Below the pieces are notes generated by a model that saw only the letters and a list, made by a program, of their open reading frames with translations, did not search any database and was not told the DNA's origin. This document shows positions 1 through 9,130 of a DNA stretch of 64,000 bases, piece after piece. Origin of the DNA: Mesorhizobium sp. YC-39. Its GTDB lineage: Bacteria; Pseudomonadota; Alphaproteobacteria; Rhizobiales; Rhizobiaceae. Each line of letters opens with the position of its first letter. Position 1 is the stretch's first letter. The translations under genes and the position numbers were made by a program. Location: assembly GCF_025753795.1 (NCBI RefSeq), contig NZ_JAOWPS010000003.1:124001-188000 (forward strand), read 5' to 3'.

Positions 1-140
1 TCGACAACCTTCTCGGTCGGCACCACGATCTGCTCGATGTCGGCGGACAGGCCCTTCTGCTTGGCCTTGTTCTCGATATCCTCGGCGACCTTCTTTTCAA
101 AGTTCGAATAGGCGTGGACGATGTACCACCGCGCAGTCAT
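1..140 (-). CDS. nusG: Transcription termination/antitermination protein NusG, N-terminal part
   Basis: Only the first 46 codons lie in the window; the gene runs off the left edge. The start is the ATG at 138-140, and the product begins MTARWYIVHAYSNFEKKVAE, the typical start of the NusG NGN domain, which binds RNA polymerase and couples it to Rho or the ribosome. It follows secE by 27 bp on the same strand, the usual secE-nusG order. A second, phage-encoded NusG paralogue occurs in this window at 37983-38639. Confidence 0.95.
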   Translation of the reverse strand, partial: MTARWYIVHAYSNFEKKVAEDIENKAKQKGLSADIEQIVVPTEKVV

Positions 141-167
141 CTCAAGACTTCTCCGTAATCGCCGGAC

Positions 168-371
168 TTAGCGTCCAATGCCCAGAATCTGCTCGACCGC
201 GATGCCCATGAGCTGATCGGCGGTGAAGAAAAAGATCATCGCGATCAGAGCGAACGCCAGGACCATTACCGTCGAGATCATCGTTTCGCGGCGCGACGGC
301 CAAGTCACCTTGGCGGTCTCCGAGCGAACCTGCTGGAGAAAGACGAAAGGATTTGTGGTTTTCGAAGCCAT
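168..371 (-). CDS. secE: Preprotein translocase subunit SecE
   Basis: A 67-residue inner-membrane subunit of the SecYEG channel. The sequence has the conserved cytoplasmic amphipathic segment (VRSETAKVTWPSRRET) followed by one membrane helix (MVLAFALIAMIFFF), as in short single-helix SecE proteins. I chose the ATG at 371 over an upstream TTG because the product then starts MASKTTNPF, the usual rhizobial start. It lies between tRNA-Trp and nusG. Confidence 0.95.
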   Translation of the reverse strand: MASKTTNPFVFLQQVRSETAKVTWPSRRETMISTVMVLAFALIAMIFFFTADQLMGIAVEQILGIGR

Positions 372-744
372 GTGCCGCTCTGTCTTCAAGACCCGTTGAC
401 CGGATCTCCTGGATGATCCCGCTGGCCGGGACGTGCCGCCTGAGCGTCATGGCCGCGCCGAATCAGCGCAATCATTTCGCCCATGCAAATCGGACGCGTA
501 AAGCCGGCTTCCCAGCTCCACGCGTCGCGTGTCTGTTCTGTCTACATAAAACCGATTCTTGATCCACGCAAGTGGCAAGTGTCCGCTTTATGACCAAGCG
601 CCGCCTCGGAACCATCCAGTCGTCCCGTCCCGGCTATAGGGCTCTTATGCCCCAACTCTGCCTATATGGCAAGTCGCCAGCCGATTTTCAAAGGCCGGCG
701 CGTTGAAACCAGGCTTTTTCGAGAAAGTTGCCATTTCGCAGAAA
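372..744 (-). promoter_or_regulatory. secE-nusG leader region with candidate promoter at 663-691
   Basis: This 373 bp stretch between secE and tRNA-Trp holds no convincing gene. On the minus strand TTGAAA (686-691), a 17 bp spacer and CATATA (663-668) could form a sigma-70 promoter for secE-nusG. That leaves a leader of about 290 nt with no other element I can name. Small ORFs here lack ribosome sites and family features. Confidence 0.35.
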
Positions 745-820
<76 letters not shown>

Positions 821-933
821 ATTCGTGCGCATTTCGGCGCAGCAGGCGCTTCCTAAAAGCTTCCGCGCGCTCTGTAAAGAGCGGCGTACGGGGATAGCCG
901 GTGTAAAAATAGAGTGTTCCCTGGCCTGCCCCG

Positions 934-1413
934 TTATTCGCCACTCGGTCTGTACGGCCCGCCCGGCACGCCCCAGCCCCAGGCCGGCATCGGTTCGGTC
1001 TCGGGATCGCAGGTCTCGCCAAGGTTGGAATTCATCTTGGCCAGCCGCGACCCCCACTCGACATAGGCCATGAGAGCCGAGCGGAATTCCGGATCGCCCG
1101 GCAGACCGACTTCATCGGCGGCATCGACGAGAAGGTTGATCCAGCGGCGGCGCTGTTCCTCGGTCAGATGCTTGCCGAGATGATGCATCACCATCTCGCG
1201 GTGGCCGCCATGGCTTTCGCTGTAGGTCTTCGGCCCGCCAAAGACCTCGCCGATGAAAGCGGCGACATGGGCAGGATGATCGGGCGACATGTTTTTGAAC
1301 ACCGGCCCGACTATGGGGTCCTGAAACACCTTGCCGTAAAAGGTCCGCGTCAGTCGGTTCAGCGCCTCGGTGCCGCCGGCCCATTCGAACAATGTCGGGA
1401 CGTCCTGGTGCAT
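934..1413 (-). CDS. Group II truncated haemoglobin
   Basis: A 159-residue 2-on-2 globin that would bind haem and O2/NO. Visible features are Phe25-Tyr26 (B9-B10, Tyr being the usual distal ligand-stabilising residue), a GGP turn at about 59-61, a likely proximal His in MVMHHLGKHL (about His78) and Trp91 at the G8 position typical of group II. An extra proline/tryptophan-rich tail follows the globin fold. The ATG at 1413 is preferred to a GTG one codon upstream. It stands alone between tRNA-Trp and the ClpP-fold gene, so the context says little about its role. Confidence 0.85.
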   Translation of the reverse strand: MHQDVPTLFEWAGGTEALNRLTRTFYGKVFQDPIVGPVFKNMSPDHPAHVAAFIGEVFGGPKTYSESHGGHREMVMHHLGKHLTEEQRRRWINLLVDAADEVGLPGDPEFRSALMAYVEWGSRLAKMNSNLGETCDPETEPMPAWGWGVPGGPYRPSGE

Positions 1414-1505
1414 CACCGGTCCTCGACTGTGATCGACAGGGACGATAGCGGAAGGATCGTGCTTGGCTCAACCTGCCTCGATGGCCAGTTCGGGTCGGCG
1501 CAGTG

Positions 1506-3218
1506 CTATAGCTTCGGTGGCGCCGCGGCCTCGGCATTGGCTGATGGCGTGACCCTGCAATTGTCAGGCTTCGGCACCGACCGACAGATGGTGGCGCCCG
1601 TCAGCTCGTCCACCGATTGAGGTCCGGTCGTCAGCCCGAACTTCAGCATCGTGTCGGGTTCGAGTTGGTGCTGGACTGAATGAAGCTGAATTGCGCTGAA
1701 TAGATCCCGGCCAATCGCCATGTCGTCGAGATAGGCCTCAACCTTCTGCGCTTGCCCCACGGATTGAACGCTGAGGCGCGCACTGGGGCCGACAAGGCGC
1801 CTGACACCGCCGGCGAGCATGACCGCACAGGCCGAATTGCATTCGCCACCTGAATCGACGGTAAGCCCGGCATGGATGCCATCCAGCCCGGCATGGATGC
1901 TATCCAGCCCGGCATGGACGTCATCCTTGGCCACGCAACCCACTGCGCCTGGATCACAATCGACGAAATCCGTTCGGGCGACGGCAACGTCGAGCTTGTG
2001 GTCGCGGATCAGCCGGCCGGCCGCAAGAGCGCCGAGCACGTCACCTCCCGGCGAGCTGATCACCACGGGCAGCCTTCGCCCGCCGACGGTATCGAGCAAC
2101 TGGCGCAGCCTGTCAGGGGTCCCGGCGGTGATCGTGCCTTCCGCCGAGATCCACTCCGGGCAATCGGGATTGCAGAGCGGGTTGCTGCCGCGAACGAGGG
2201 CGAAGCGCATCTCCGCCTCTTGCCTTGGAGGCACGGCCCCAGCCGACTGAGGAACATCGGGCTTGGCTTCGGCCGTCGGCACGTCGGCCGGCTTAGAGCC
2301 CTTGTTCGCCGGTATTTCCCGGCAATTCGCCGGCACTGGATCTGCCTTGCATAGGGTCGGCGTGGTCAGCAGGTCGAGAGAATCGAGACTGGTGACGAGC
2401 TTCATCTGCAGCATGTCGTACGGCACCAGCTGCTGGATACCGCTGGCCGGGGTGTTCTTCATGGTTTCGAGCACGCCTTGGCCGACGCCCATCTCCTTGA
2501 GATAGGCCGCCAGCTTCTTCTCCACCGCCTTGCTCATCTCGTAGGTCTTGTAGCTGCCGGCGCTCTTGCGGCTGATGACCTTCTTGTCGATGATCTTCTT
2601 CTTGCCTCTCACCACGCGATAGGTGGTTCGGTACTGCAATTTCGTCCTTATATAGGTCGTGGTGATCTGGTGGACGCCGAGATAGGCCCACTGCCCGGCA
2701 ACGCGCCTGATGCCGCCGGCAAACATCAATGGACAGGCCGAATTGCAGATGGCGCCGTTGGCATAGGGATTGCCGAAATAGCGGGCGCCCTTGCCGTCGT
2801 TTTCCTTGCAACCCTTGGCATCGGGCTGGCAACCGGTAAACCGGGTTTTGCCGACCGCTATATCGAGCTTGTTCTTGCGGATCATCCGGCCAAGCGCCAG
2901 CGCCGCCTCGACGTGGCCGCCGGGAGAATCCACGACAACAGGCAGTTTTCGGCCGCGGAGCGCCTTGAGCGTGCGTTTGAGCAGCGCCGGCGTGCCGGCC
3001 TCGATCGTGCCTTCCGCCGATATCCATTCCGGGCAGGTAGGCTCGCAACCCGATGCATTGCTGCGGACGATGACGAACCGCATTGTCGGACCAAGATCCG
3101 GCGTGGGCTTCTTTGTATTCGCCGCAAAGGCGGCGTGCCCGATGACACAGAACGACACCAGGCAGATCAGCCTGAGCGACCACCATGTCAGGCCATTCAA
3201 ACGGCGCCACCGAACCAT
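1506..3218 (-). CDS. Exported protein with two tandem ClpP/crotonase-fold domains
   Basis: 570 residues starting at the ATG at 3218 (an upstream TTG is less likely). A basic N-terminus and hydrophobic stretch ending near HAAFAA look like a signal peptide. Two homologous halves each begin with an MRFxxVR...CPEWISAEGTI block, then carry SPGG (oxyanion-type turn) and a (C)NSAC motif whose Ser could be a nucleophile (first copy about Ser160). The match to known families is only at the fold level (periplasmic ClpP-like proteins of rhizobia). Both halves have conserved paired cysteines, suiting an oxidising periplasm. The second half holds a 7-residue tandem repeat. Substrate unknown. Confidence 0.7.
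   Translation of the reverse strand: MVRWRRLNGLTWWSLRLICLVSFCVIGHAAFAANTKKPTPDLGPTMRFVIVRSNASGCEPTCPEWISAEGTIEAGTPALLKRTLKALRGRKLPVVVDSPGGHVEAALALGRMIRKNKLDIAVGKTRFTGCQPDAKGCKENDGKGARYFGNPYANGAICNSACPLMFAGGIRRVAGQWAYLGVHQITTTYIRTKLQYRTTYRVVRGKKKIIDKKVISRKSAGSYKTYEMSKAVEKKLAAYLKEMGVGQGVLETMKNTPASGIQQLVPYDMLQMKLVTSLDSLDLLTTPTLCKADPVPANCREIPANKGSKPADVPTAEAKPDVPQSAGAVPPRQEAEMRFALVRGSNPLCNPDCPEWISAEGTITAGTPDRLRQLLDTVGGRRLPVVISSPGGDVLGALAAGRLIRDHKLDVAVARTDFVDCDPGAVGCVAKDDVHAGLDSIHAGLDGIHAGLTVDSGGECNSACAVMLAGGVRRLVGPSARLSVQSVGQAQKVEAYLDDMAIGRDLFSAIQLHSVQHQLEPDTMLKFGLTTGPQSVDELTGATICRSVPKPDNCRVTPSANAEAAAPPKL
1869..1918 (-). repeat. 21 bp in-frame tandem repeat inside the ClpP-fold gene
   Basis: Just under two and a half 21 bp units in tandem, encoding HAGLDSI-HAGLDGI-HAGL in the second ClpP-like domain. 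The units differ at single bases, so copy number could change by slippage without breaking the frame. The first domain has unrelated sequence at the same place. Confidence 0.8.
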
Positions 3219-3318
3219 TTGGGCGAGCCCCCCTCGATGCAACCTATACTAGATGCGCTGGCGGCGCTTGCAACAGGTTTTGAAATGACGAGCGCTCGCT
3301 TCGACGAGGCTGCAACGC

Positions 3319-3346
3319 AAAAAGGGCGGCCCGAGGACCGCCCTTT
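3319..3346 (-). terminator. Rho-independent terminator after tuf
   Basis: A 9 bp perfect stem, AAAGGGCGG/CCGCCCTTT, with an 8 nt loop. Read on the minus strand it is followed by five T residues (complement of 3319-3323). It lies 33 bp beyond the tuf stop. The other side also has a T-rich run, so it could work in both directions. Confidence 0.85.
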
Positions 3347-3378
3347 CTGTTTCGAGGTCCGGCGAAGGCCGGCGCCAA

Positions 3379-4554
<1,176 letters not shown>

Positions 4555-4603
4555 AGTCTCTTTCCTTGGACGGCCTGGACCTTCAGTTCAGTCGAATGCG
4601 GGG

Positions 4604-4632
4604 CGATTAGCGACAACGGCCGGAAAACACAA
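4604..4632 (-). promoter_or_regulatory. Candidate tuf promoter
   Basis: On the minus strand TTGTGT (4627-4632), a 17 bp spacer and TAATCG (4604-4609) resemble a sigma-70 promoter and leave a leader of about 45 nt before the tuf ATG. The rest of the 287 bp gap up to the transporter gene shows no other feature. Confidence 0.35.
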
Positions 4633-4841
4633 GTGCCTTGTGGCTGAGCGCTTTCCCGCCCGGTCTGAACCCATGATCCGATTTTCGGGGGATATGGCGC
4701 GGATATAGGAACGCCGGCCGGGAAATGAAATAGGCAAGCGCCCTGCCCCCGTGGAAGGCCGCATTGCCCTCTGCCCTTGCCGGAATCACAGCCCGAGCCT
4801 GGCCCATTGCCGCCGTAGTATCTGTCTGATTTGTTCGACCG

Positions 4842-5729
4842 ATGCAGTTCATTCCCACAGGCATCCGCGGCCCGCTGTTCATGATCGTTTCGACCGGGTC
4901 GTATCTGGTCAACGACACGATGATGAAGCTCGCGACCGTTGGCCTGCCGCCCTATGAGGTGCTGTTTCTACGAGGCATGGCGGCCACGCTGTGGGGCATG
5001 CCGCTCTTGCTCCTGCTCGGCTACAGCAAGCAGATCCCGCAGATCTTCGACGGAAAGGTCCTGCGCAGGAACCTGCTCGAGCTGGGAGCGATCCTTTGCT
5101 ACGTGGTGGCACTCGCCAACATGCAGATCGCCGATTCGACCGCGCTCGGGCAGATCACGCCCTTGCTCATGTTGGTCGGCTCCTCGATCCTGTTCGGCGA
5201 GCGGATCGGCGGCATGCGCATGGCGCTGATCGGGCTCGGCTTCATCGGCGCGCTCATGGTGGCGCAACCGACGATGCAAGGCATTTCGGTCTATGCAGCG
5301 CTGGCGCTCGGCAATGCGGCGCTTGCCGCCGCGCGCGATCTCGCCGGACGCAAGGTCGCCGCAGAGGTGCCTGGCATGATCGTCGCCATTTCGGCCGTCG
5401 TGGTGGTGCTGGCCGGCGCGGGCATCGCGCATCTTGCGACCGAGCAGTGGGTCGTGCCCGAGGCACGCCACCTGCTCCTGATCGCCGGCGCCGGGCTGTT
5501 CCTGATCTTCGGCCATTTCTTCATCTTCATGGCCTATCGCGTCGGGCCGACGAGCGCGGTGGCGCCGTTCTACTATTGCTTCACCGTCTGGGCGGTCATT
5601 TCGGGCCTGGTGGTGTTCGGCCAGTTCCCGAACGCGCTGGCGGTCTGCGGCATCCTGCTGGTGGTGGCCAGCGGGCTGACCATCGTGTCGCTCGACGAGC
5701 GCAAACGCCGGCTGGCCGTCGTCGCCTAG
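4842..5729 (+). CDS. EamA/DMT-family transporter
   Basis: A 295-residue, mostly hydrophobic inner-membrane protein with about ten predicted helices in two EamA-type halves. Typical motifs include GPLFMIVSTGSYLVNDTMMKLA in helix 1 and LGQITPLLMLVGSSILFGERIG at the end of the first half. The second half ends FPNALAVCGILLVVASGLTIV. Drug/metabolite transporters export small metabolites; the substrate cannot be read from sequence. It is transcribed away from tuf. Confidence 0.85.
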   Translation: MQFIPTGIRGPLFMIVSTGSYLVNDTMMKLATVGLPPYEVLFLRGMAATLWGMPLLLLLGYSKQIPQIFDGKVLRRNLLELGAILCYVVALANMQIADSTALGQITPLLMLVGSSILFGERIGGMRMALIGLGFIGALMVAQPTMQGISVYAALALGNAALAAARDLAGRKVAAEVPGMIVAISAVVVVLAGAGIAHLATEQWVVPEARHLLLIAGAGLFLIFGHFFIFMAYRVGPTSAVAPFYYCFTVWAVISGLVVFGQFPNALAVCGILLVVASGLTIVSLDERKRRLAVVA

Positions 5730-5761
5730 TTTGCGGCTATGACCGAAGCACCCGGCTGACA

Positions 5762-6202
5762 ATGGAGAAACCGGTGACCAGTCAGGAGAATACCAGCAAT
5801 CGCGCCCTCACCGGGAAATGCCTGTGCGGAGCCGTTCACTATGCGGTGGCAGATGAGTTCATCTACGCCGCGAACTGTCATTGCTCGAATTGCCGGCGCG
5901 CGACTGGCTCGGCCTTCAAGCCGTTTGCCGGTATCGAGCGGGAGAAGCTGAGTCTGACCAAGGGCGAGGACAAGCTGCTGATCTTCGGCGGCGAAACCAA
6001 CCATGATGTGCACTGCAAATTATGCGGTTCGTTGCTTTGTTCGGTCGTGCGCGATGGCGCCTTTGTCCACGTCACGATGGGAACCCTCGTCGATGAGCCG
6101 ACCATCCGCCCGACCGAGCATATCTTTGTCGGCTCCAAGGCAAAGTGGTTCACGATCACCGACGACCTGCCCCAATATGAAGAACATGTTACGGATAGCT
6201 AA
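5762..6202 (+). CDS. GFA-family (glutathione-dependent formaldehyde-activating-like) zinc protein
   Basis: 146 residues with the family cysteine pattern: CLCGAV, CHCSNCRR and CKLCGSLLC, which bind two zinc ions in the Mss4-like beta fold. The function of most GFA proteins, including a role in glutathione/formaldehyde chemistry, is not proven. The start is the ATG at 5762, 33 bp after the transporter stop, so the two may be co-transcribed. Confidence 0.85.
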   Translation: MEKPVTSQENTSNRALTGKCLCGAVHYAVADEFIYAANCHCSNCRRATGSAFKPFAGIEREKLSLTKGEDKLLIFGGETNHDVHCKLCGSLLCSVVRDGAFVHVTMGTLVDEPTIRPTEHIFVGSKAKWFTITDDLPQYEEHVTDS

Positions 6203-6363
6203 AATGACATCCACTTGGCCGCCTGGCGGCCAAGGCCTTCCATAGAGTAGCCGCCGAGCGCCAAGTGTTAGAAACGCTCAACCAAATTATCGTTTCGTTT
6301 TCGCATTCTCCCGCAAAGAAATTATAGTGATTCCGTTCGCCAGATTTGTTGCGGGGATTTACT

Positions 6364-7035
6364 GTGGCACTGCCGCCGGACTGGATGCCCAACGTCCCGA
6401 TGAAGCGGGTCGTTTGCCATTGGACGGCCGGCTCGCATTCGGCAGGCGAAACCGACAAGGATGCCTATCATATACTAGTCGAGGGCAATGGCGGCCTTGT
6501 CAGGGGCCGACCTTCCATTGCGCTCAATTCCGGCAGGGTAAAATCGGGATACGCTGCCCACACGCTCAACTGCAACAGCGGCTCGATCGGGGTCTCGCTC
6601 TGTTGCATGGCCGGAGCGGAGGAACGGCCGTTCAGTGCCGGCCGCTATCCGATGACAAGAACACAGTGGGATGCGCTGGTCGTCGTCGTCGCCGAGCTCT
6701 GCAACTACTATCGGATCAAGGTCACGCCCAGGACGGTGCTCTCCCACGCCGAGGTCGAGAGCACGCTGGGCATCCAGCAGCGCGGAAAATGGGATTTTAC
6801 CCGCCTGCCCTTCGATGCGTCGGTCGTCGGCCCGAGAGCCTGCGGTGACCGGTTGCGAAAGGACGTGATGGCGGCGATGGGGGCGATGCCCAATCTGCCG
6901 GTCAGACCCGGTCGCGACACGGCCCTCGAAACAGCCGTCAGGCGTCTGCTCGATGAATTGTGGCCAATCCTCGCGCGAGGGCTCGCCGCCGGCTTCAACA
7001 CGCTGGTGCGCGAGATCCTCAAAAGGATGAGGTAG
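6364..7035 (+). CDS. N-acetylmuramoyl-L-alanine amidase/PGRP-domain protein
   Basis: 223 residues from a GTG at 6364. The first two thirds resemble an Amidase_2 domain: CHWTAG with a likely zinc His, then AAHTLNCNSGSIGVS and LSHAEV with a second His. The family lysine/aspartate region appears as KWDFTRLPFD. These domains cut the amide bond between muramic acid and the stem peptide. The last 60 residues are helical and end in basic residues. There is no signal peptide, as in phage-type amidases, so it may be a domesticated endolysin, though it lies outside the prophage. Confidence 0.7.
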   Translation: MALPPDWMPNVPMKRVVCHWTAGSHSAGETDKDAYHILVEGNGGLVRGRPSIALNSGRVKSGYAAHTLNCNSGSIGVSLCCMAGAEERPFSAGRYPMTRTQWDALVVVVAELCNYYRIKVTPRTVLSHAEVESTLGIQQRGKWDFTRLPFDASVVGPRACGDRLRKDVMAAMGAMPNLPVRPGRDTALETAVRRLLDELWPILARGLAAGFNTLVREILKRMR

Positions 7036-7080
7036 ACGGGCGGCAGCCGGGAAGCGACCCGGTTGACGACTATGATCGTT

Positions 7081-7338
7081 CTAGACTGCTCGTCTGCCGG
7101 AGAACTGGTGATAGGCCCACAGAACGACCACCGCTCCGACCACGGCGACGATCAGGCTGTAGATGTTCAGGCCGGTGACGCCTGATGCACCAAAAGCGCT
7201 GAAGATCAGGCCGCCGACGATCGCGCCGACGATGCCAAGCACGATATCGAGCACCAAGCCTTGCCCGCTCTTGTTGACGATCTTGCTGCCCAAGAAACCG
7301 GCGATGACGCCGAGGATAATCCAGCTTAATATTGACAT
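7081..7338 (-). CDS. GlsB/YeaQ/YmgE-family membrane protein
   Basis: 85 residues with three membrane helices and the family start MSILSWIILGVIAGFLGSKI, plus glycine-rich helix 2 (DIVLGIVGAIVGG). The ATG at 7338 is chosen because GGAGAGG lies just upstream; the ATG at 7350 sits inside that ribosome site. Members are linked to general stress, but their biochemistry is unknown. Confidence 0.85.
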   Translation of the reverse strand: MSILSWIILGVIAGFLGSKIVNKSGQGLVLDIVLGIVGAIVGGLIFSAFGASGVTGLNIYSLIVAVVGAVVVLWAYHQFSGRRAV

Positions 7339-7388
7339 TTTCCTCTCCATTCCCCGCTCCCGATTACTTCCACACCATTAAGCAAAGC

Positions 7389-7436
7389 TCAAGCCAACTT
7401 GAAATTCATGATTACGGAAGGCTCAAGACAGCTTGA
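7389..7436. promoter_or_regulatory. Two copies of the palindrome TCAAG-N4-CTTGA
   Basis: 7389-7402 and 7423-7436 are both TCAAG-N4-CTTGA, 34 bp apart centre to centre and embedded in a longer imperfect direct repeat. They lie in the 160 bp gap between the divergent GlsB-type and YidB-like genes, where an operator for either would be expected. The binding protein is unknown. Confidence 0.45.
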
Positions 7437-7498
7437 AATCCGGCCCGGATGCGCCATTGTTGAAGATGGGACGGGCAATGTTGAGATGGAGATCCACA

Positions 7499-7957
7499 AT
7501 GGGACTGTTTGACAATGCCGTTCCCGGCGGGAACATAGCCAAGCCGCTGTTAATTGCGCTCGGCGCGCTGCTGGTTGGAAAGATGCTGAGCGGCAAAAGC
7601 GCCAACCAGACCGAGCAGGATCAAAGCCCCGCACCAGCCCCTTCCGAGACGACCACTACCGCCGATGGCGGCCTGGCCGGCGGACTGGGCGGCCTTCTCG
7701 ACAAACTGAAAAATGCCGGCCACGGCAATACCGCGGATTCGTGGGTCGGCACTGGGCAAAACCAGCCGATCAACGCCAACGATCTGGGCAATGCGCTGGG
7801 TCCACAGATCATTCGCGAGATCGCGCAAAGGTCGGGGATGAGCGAGCAGGATGTGCTCAACCAATTGTCCGCTGCCTTGCCTGGCATCGTCGACAAGCTG
7901 ACGCCGAACGGACAGGTGCCGCCGCAGCATCAGGTTGCGTCCGCATTCAACAGCTAG
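7499..7957 (+). CDS. YidB-like (DUF937) protein
   Basis: 152 residues starting MGLFDNAVPGG. A hydrophobic segment near the N-terminus (PLLIALGALLVGKML) is followed by a Ala/Pro/Thr-rich linker. The C-terminal YidB-type domain has GLGGLLDKLKNAGHGNTADSW, the ALGPQIIREIAQRSGM helix and LSAALPGIVDKLTPNGQVP. Function unknown. It is the last chromosomal gene before the prophage. Confidence 0.85.
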   Translation: MGLFDNAVPGGNIAKPLLIALGALLVGKMLSGKSANQTEQDQSPAPAPSETTTTADGGLAGGLGGLLDKLKNAGHGNTADSWVGTGQNQPINANDLGNALGPQIIREIAQRSGMSEQDVLNQLSAALPGIVDKLTPNGQVPPQHQVASAFNS

Positions 7958-7976
7958 AGCACGAGACAAGGGAGTA

Positions 7977-8048
7977 AGGGAATAGGGCAGTAGGGGAGTA
8001 TGTGGTCGCGGGCGCCGTGCTGCATATTGCCCTGCTGCCCTATTCCCT
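7977..8048. repeat. Intergenic palindromic element built of GGGAATAG-like units
   Basis: A perfect 14 bp inverted repeat (7977-7990 and 8035-8048) with a 44 nt loop, flanked by further degenerate copies of the heptamer GGGAGTA/GGGAATA. It begins 20 bp after the yidB-like stop and could act as a transcription terminator. Related elements occur at 54560-54625 and 61215-61285. Confidence 0.7.
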
Positions 8049-8074
8049 ACTGCCTTGATTTTGTAGTGGGAAAC

Positions 8075-8121
8075 TGGAGCGGGTAGCGGGAATCGAACCC
8101 GCATATTCAGCTTGGAAGGCT
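8075..8121. other. attL: copy of the tRNA-Gly 3' end
   Basis: 47 bp identical to the last 47 nt of tRNA-Gly at 53334-53380. The match stops at 8122 (C against G). Only the tRNA 3' half is here, so no functional tRNA is made at this end; the intact gene is kept at attR. Confidence 0.95.
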
Positions 8122-8148
8122 CCTAGGAACGCAACGAAATCAATGCGC

Positions 8149-8208
8149 CGTGTCACGTTACCTCATGTACCGTGTCAACTTTTGGGGCAGAGTTCGAAAC
8201 GCGTGTCA
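8149..8208. promoter_or_regulatory. Left-end candidate integrase arm-type sites (three CGTGTCA)
   Basis: CGTGTCA occurs at 8149-8155, 8171-8177 and 8202-8208, spaced 22 and 31 bp, close to whole helical turns. The same motif in inverse orientation is present three times beside attR. The first site is part of a 15 bp perfect inverted repeat (8142-8156 with 53279-53293). This fits arm-type binding sites of a tyrosine integrase or its excisionase. Confidence 0.6.
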
Positions 8209-8230
8209 CTTGCGCGTTTTCTCTGCCCCA
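8183..8230. repeat. 10 bp inverted repeat around the third left arm site
   Basis: TGGGGCAGAG (8183-8192) and CTCTGCCCCA (8221-8230) pair perfectly across a 28 nt loop that contains the CGTGTCA at 8202-8208. It could be a terminator for readthrough from the chromosome or part of the recombination site. The remaining sequence to 8372 shows no gene I can support. Confidence 0.5.
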
Positions 8231-8372
8231 CCACTTCCGACATGTTCGGTGTAAACGAGCGTTCAAACCGCAGAAACCGCGCATTTCCGGGCTTTTTCGT
8301 GCTGTTTGTGACCGCCTATTTATACTGAAACTGGGCGCTTAGGCCTTGTATCTGGGCAGTTTCTGGGCGCAA

Positions 8373-8747
8373 TTACTTCGGATAGTCAGCCTTGACCACA
8401 ATCCGCGTGTAGGCGCGCTCGAGACCGAAGACGGCTTCATCCTTCGTGTCGACAGTGCCCCTCGCGCCACCTGAATAGCACGACCAAAACCAGGTGCCGG
8501 CGGACGGACCGTCGGTTGTCTTCATGATCCGGCCAACGCTTTCGGTTTGAAAGCTGGCCGCAAAGTCGTATCGCGCTGTCCGTCCGCCTATGACTGTTCG
8601 GCTCCAATCGAGCCAGACGCGCGCGCCGCGATCGACGAGAAATTGAAAGGCGGCTTCCTTCGTCTCGAACGTTTGCAGGACGGCGTTCTCATCGACGACT
8701 TGCCAGCCGCGCTGGTAGGCGAAGCGGACTTTCAGCCGATCTGTCAT
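8373..8747 (-). CDS. Prophage hypothetical protein
   Basis: 124 residues, not recognised. It is soluble, with a mixed alpha/beta look and several aromatic residues (WFWSCYSGGARG). The start ATG overlaps the stop of the preceding gene by ATGA (8744-8747), so the two are translated together. It is at the extreme left end of the prophage, where cargo genes are common. Confidence 0.6.
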   Translation of the reverse strand: MTDRLKVRFAYQRGWQVVDENAVLQTFETKEAAFQFLVDRGARVWLDWSRTVIGGRTARYDFAASFQTESVGRIMKTTDGPSAGTWFWSCYSGGARGTVDTKDEAVFGLERAYTRIVVKADYPK

Positions 8748-9037
8748 CCCCTGAACCGCTCGGTGTGCCAGACGATCTTGCCATCGATTTTCATGGGCTT
8801 GTGGATCATGAGTTTCTTCGGCAGGTGTTCTGGGTGCACCTCGAGGAGCGTGATCTTGATATCAGGCTTGCAACGACTGCAGTCGAATTTGAGCTTCAAC
8901 GGATCGACGCCACCGCCATAGACCATCATGAGATCCACGGAACGGCAGTAGCGGACGTTCCCACAACTGCATTCCGCCTTGACCAGCATGTTGTGCCGGG
9001 TCGCCTTGCCCAAGGTGTCGATCGGATCGTGTGCCAT
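8744..9037 (-). CDS. Small zinc-ribbon-like prophage protein
   Basis: 97 residues with CSCG (about 23-26) and CSRC (about 53-56), a plausible four-cysteine zinc site, then a basic C-terminal half. Function unknown. The promoter region is shared with the divergent SOS-type operon starting at 9131. A GAGG sequence lies almost directly against the ATG, so translation could instead start at Met17. Confidence 0.55.
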   Translation of the reverse strand: MAHDPIDTLGKATRHNMLVKAECSCGNVRYCRSVDLMMVYGGGVDPLKLKFDCSRCKPDIKITLLEVHPEHLPKKLMIHKPMKIDGKIVWHTERFRG

Positions 9038-9079
9038 ACCTCAAAATGAGGAACATATTCCTTGTCCGTCAAGGCGCTC

Positions 9080-9108
9080 TTGACAATTTTGTTCTCATTT
9101 CGTTCACT
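9080..9108 (+). promoter_or_regulatory. Candidate LexA-controlled promoter (SOS box)
   Basis: GTTC-N7-GTTC at 9091-9105 matches the alphaproteobacterial LexA box exactly. It lies downstream of TTGACA (9080-9085) and covers the expected -10 region, so LexA binding would block the promoter. The first gene starts at 9131 and the operon includes an SRAP gene. Two more small palindromes precede it: CCTCA-N3-TGAGG (9040-9052) and GGAACATATTCC just after. Confidence 0.7.
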
Positions 9109-9130
9109 GTTGGCAAAATGGAGACACGCC

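Noticed and set aside
1869..1918. Possible CRISPR-like array
   Set aside because: The repeats are in frame within a gene, directly adjacent and have no spacers. No CRISPR array or cas gene is visible anywhere in the window.
6364..7035. Prophage endolysin outside the phage
   Set aside because: It lies beyond attL with chromosomal genes on both sides and no other phage genes, so I do not count it as part of the element.
8143..8328. 61-residue plus-strand ORF beside attL
   Set aside because: It contains the arm-type repeats and an inverted repeat, has no ribosome site, and shows no family features.
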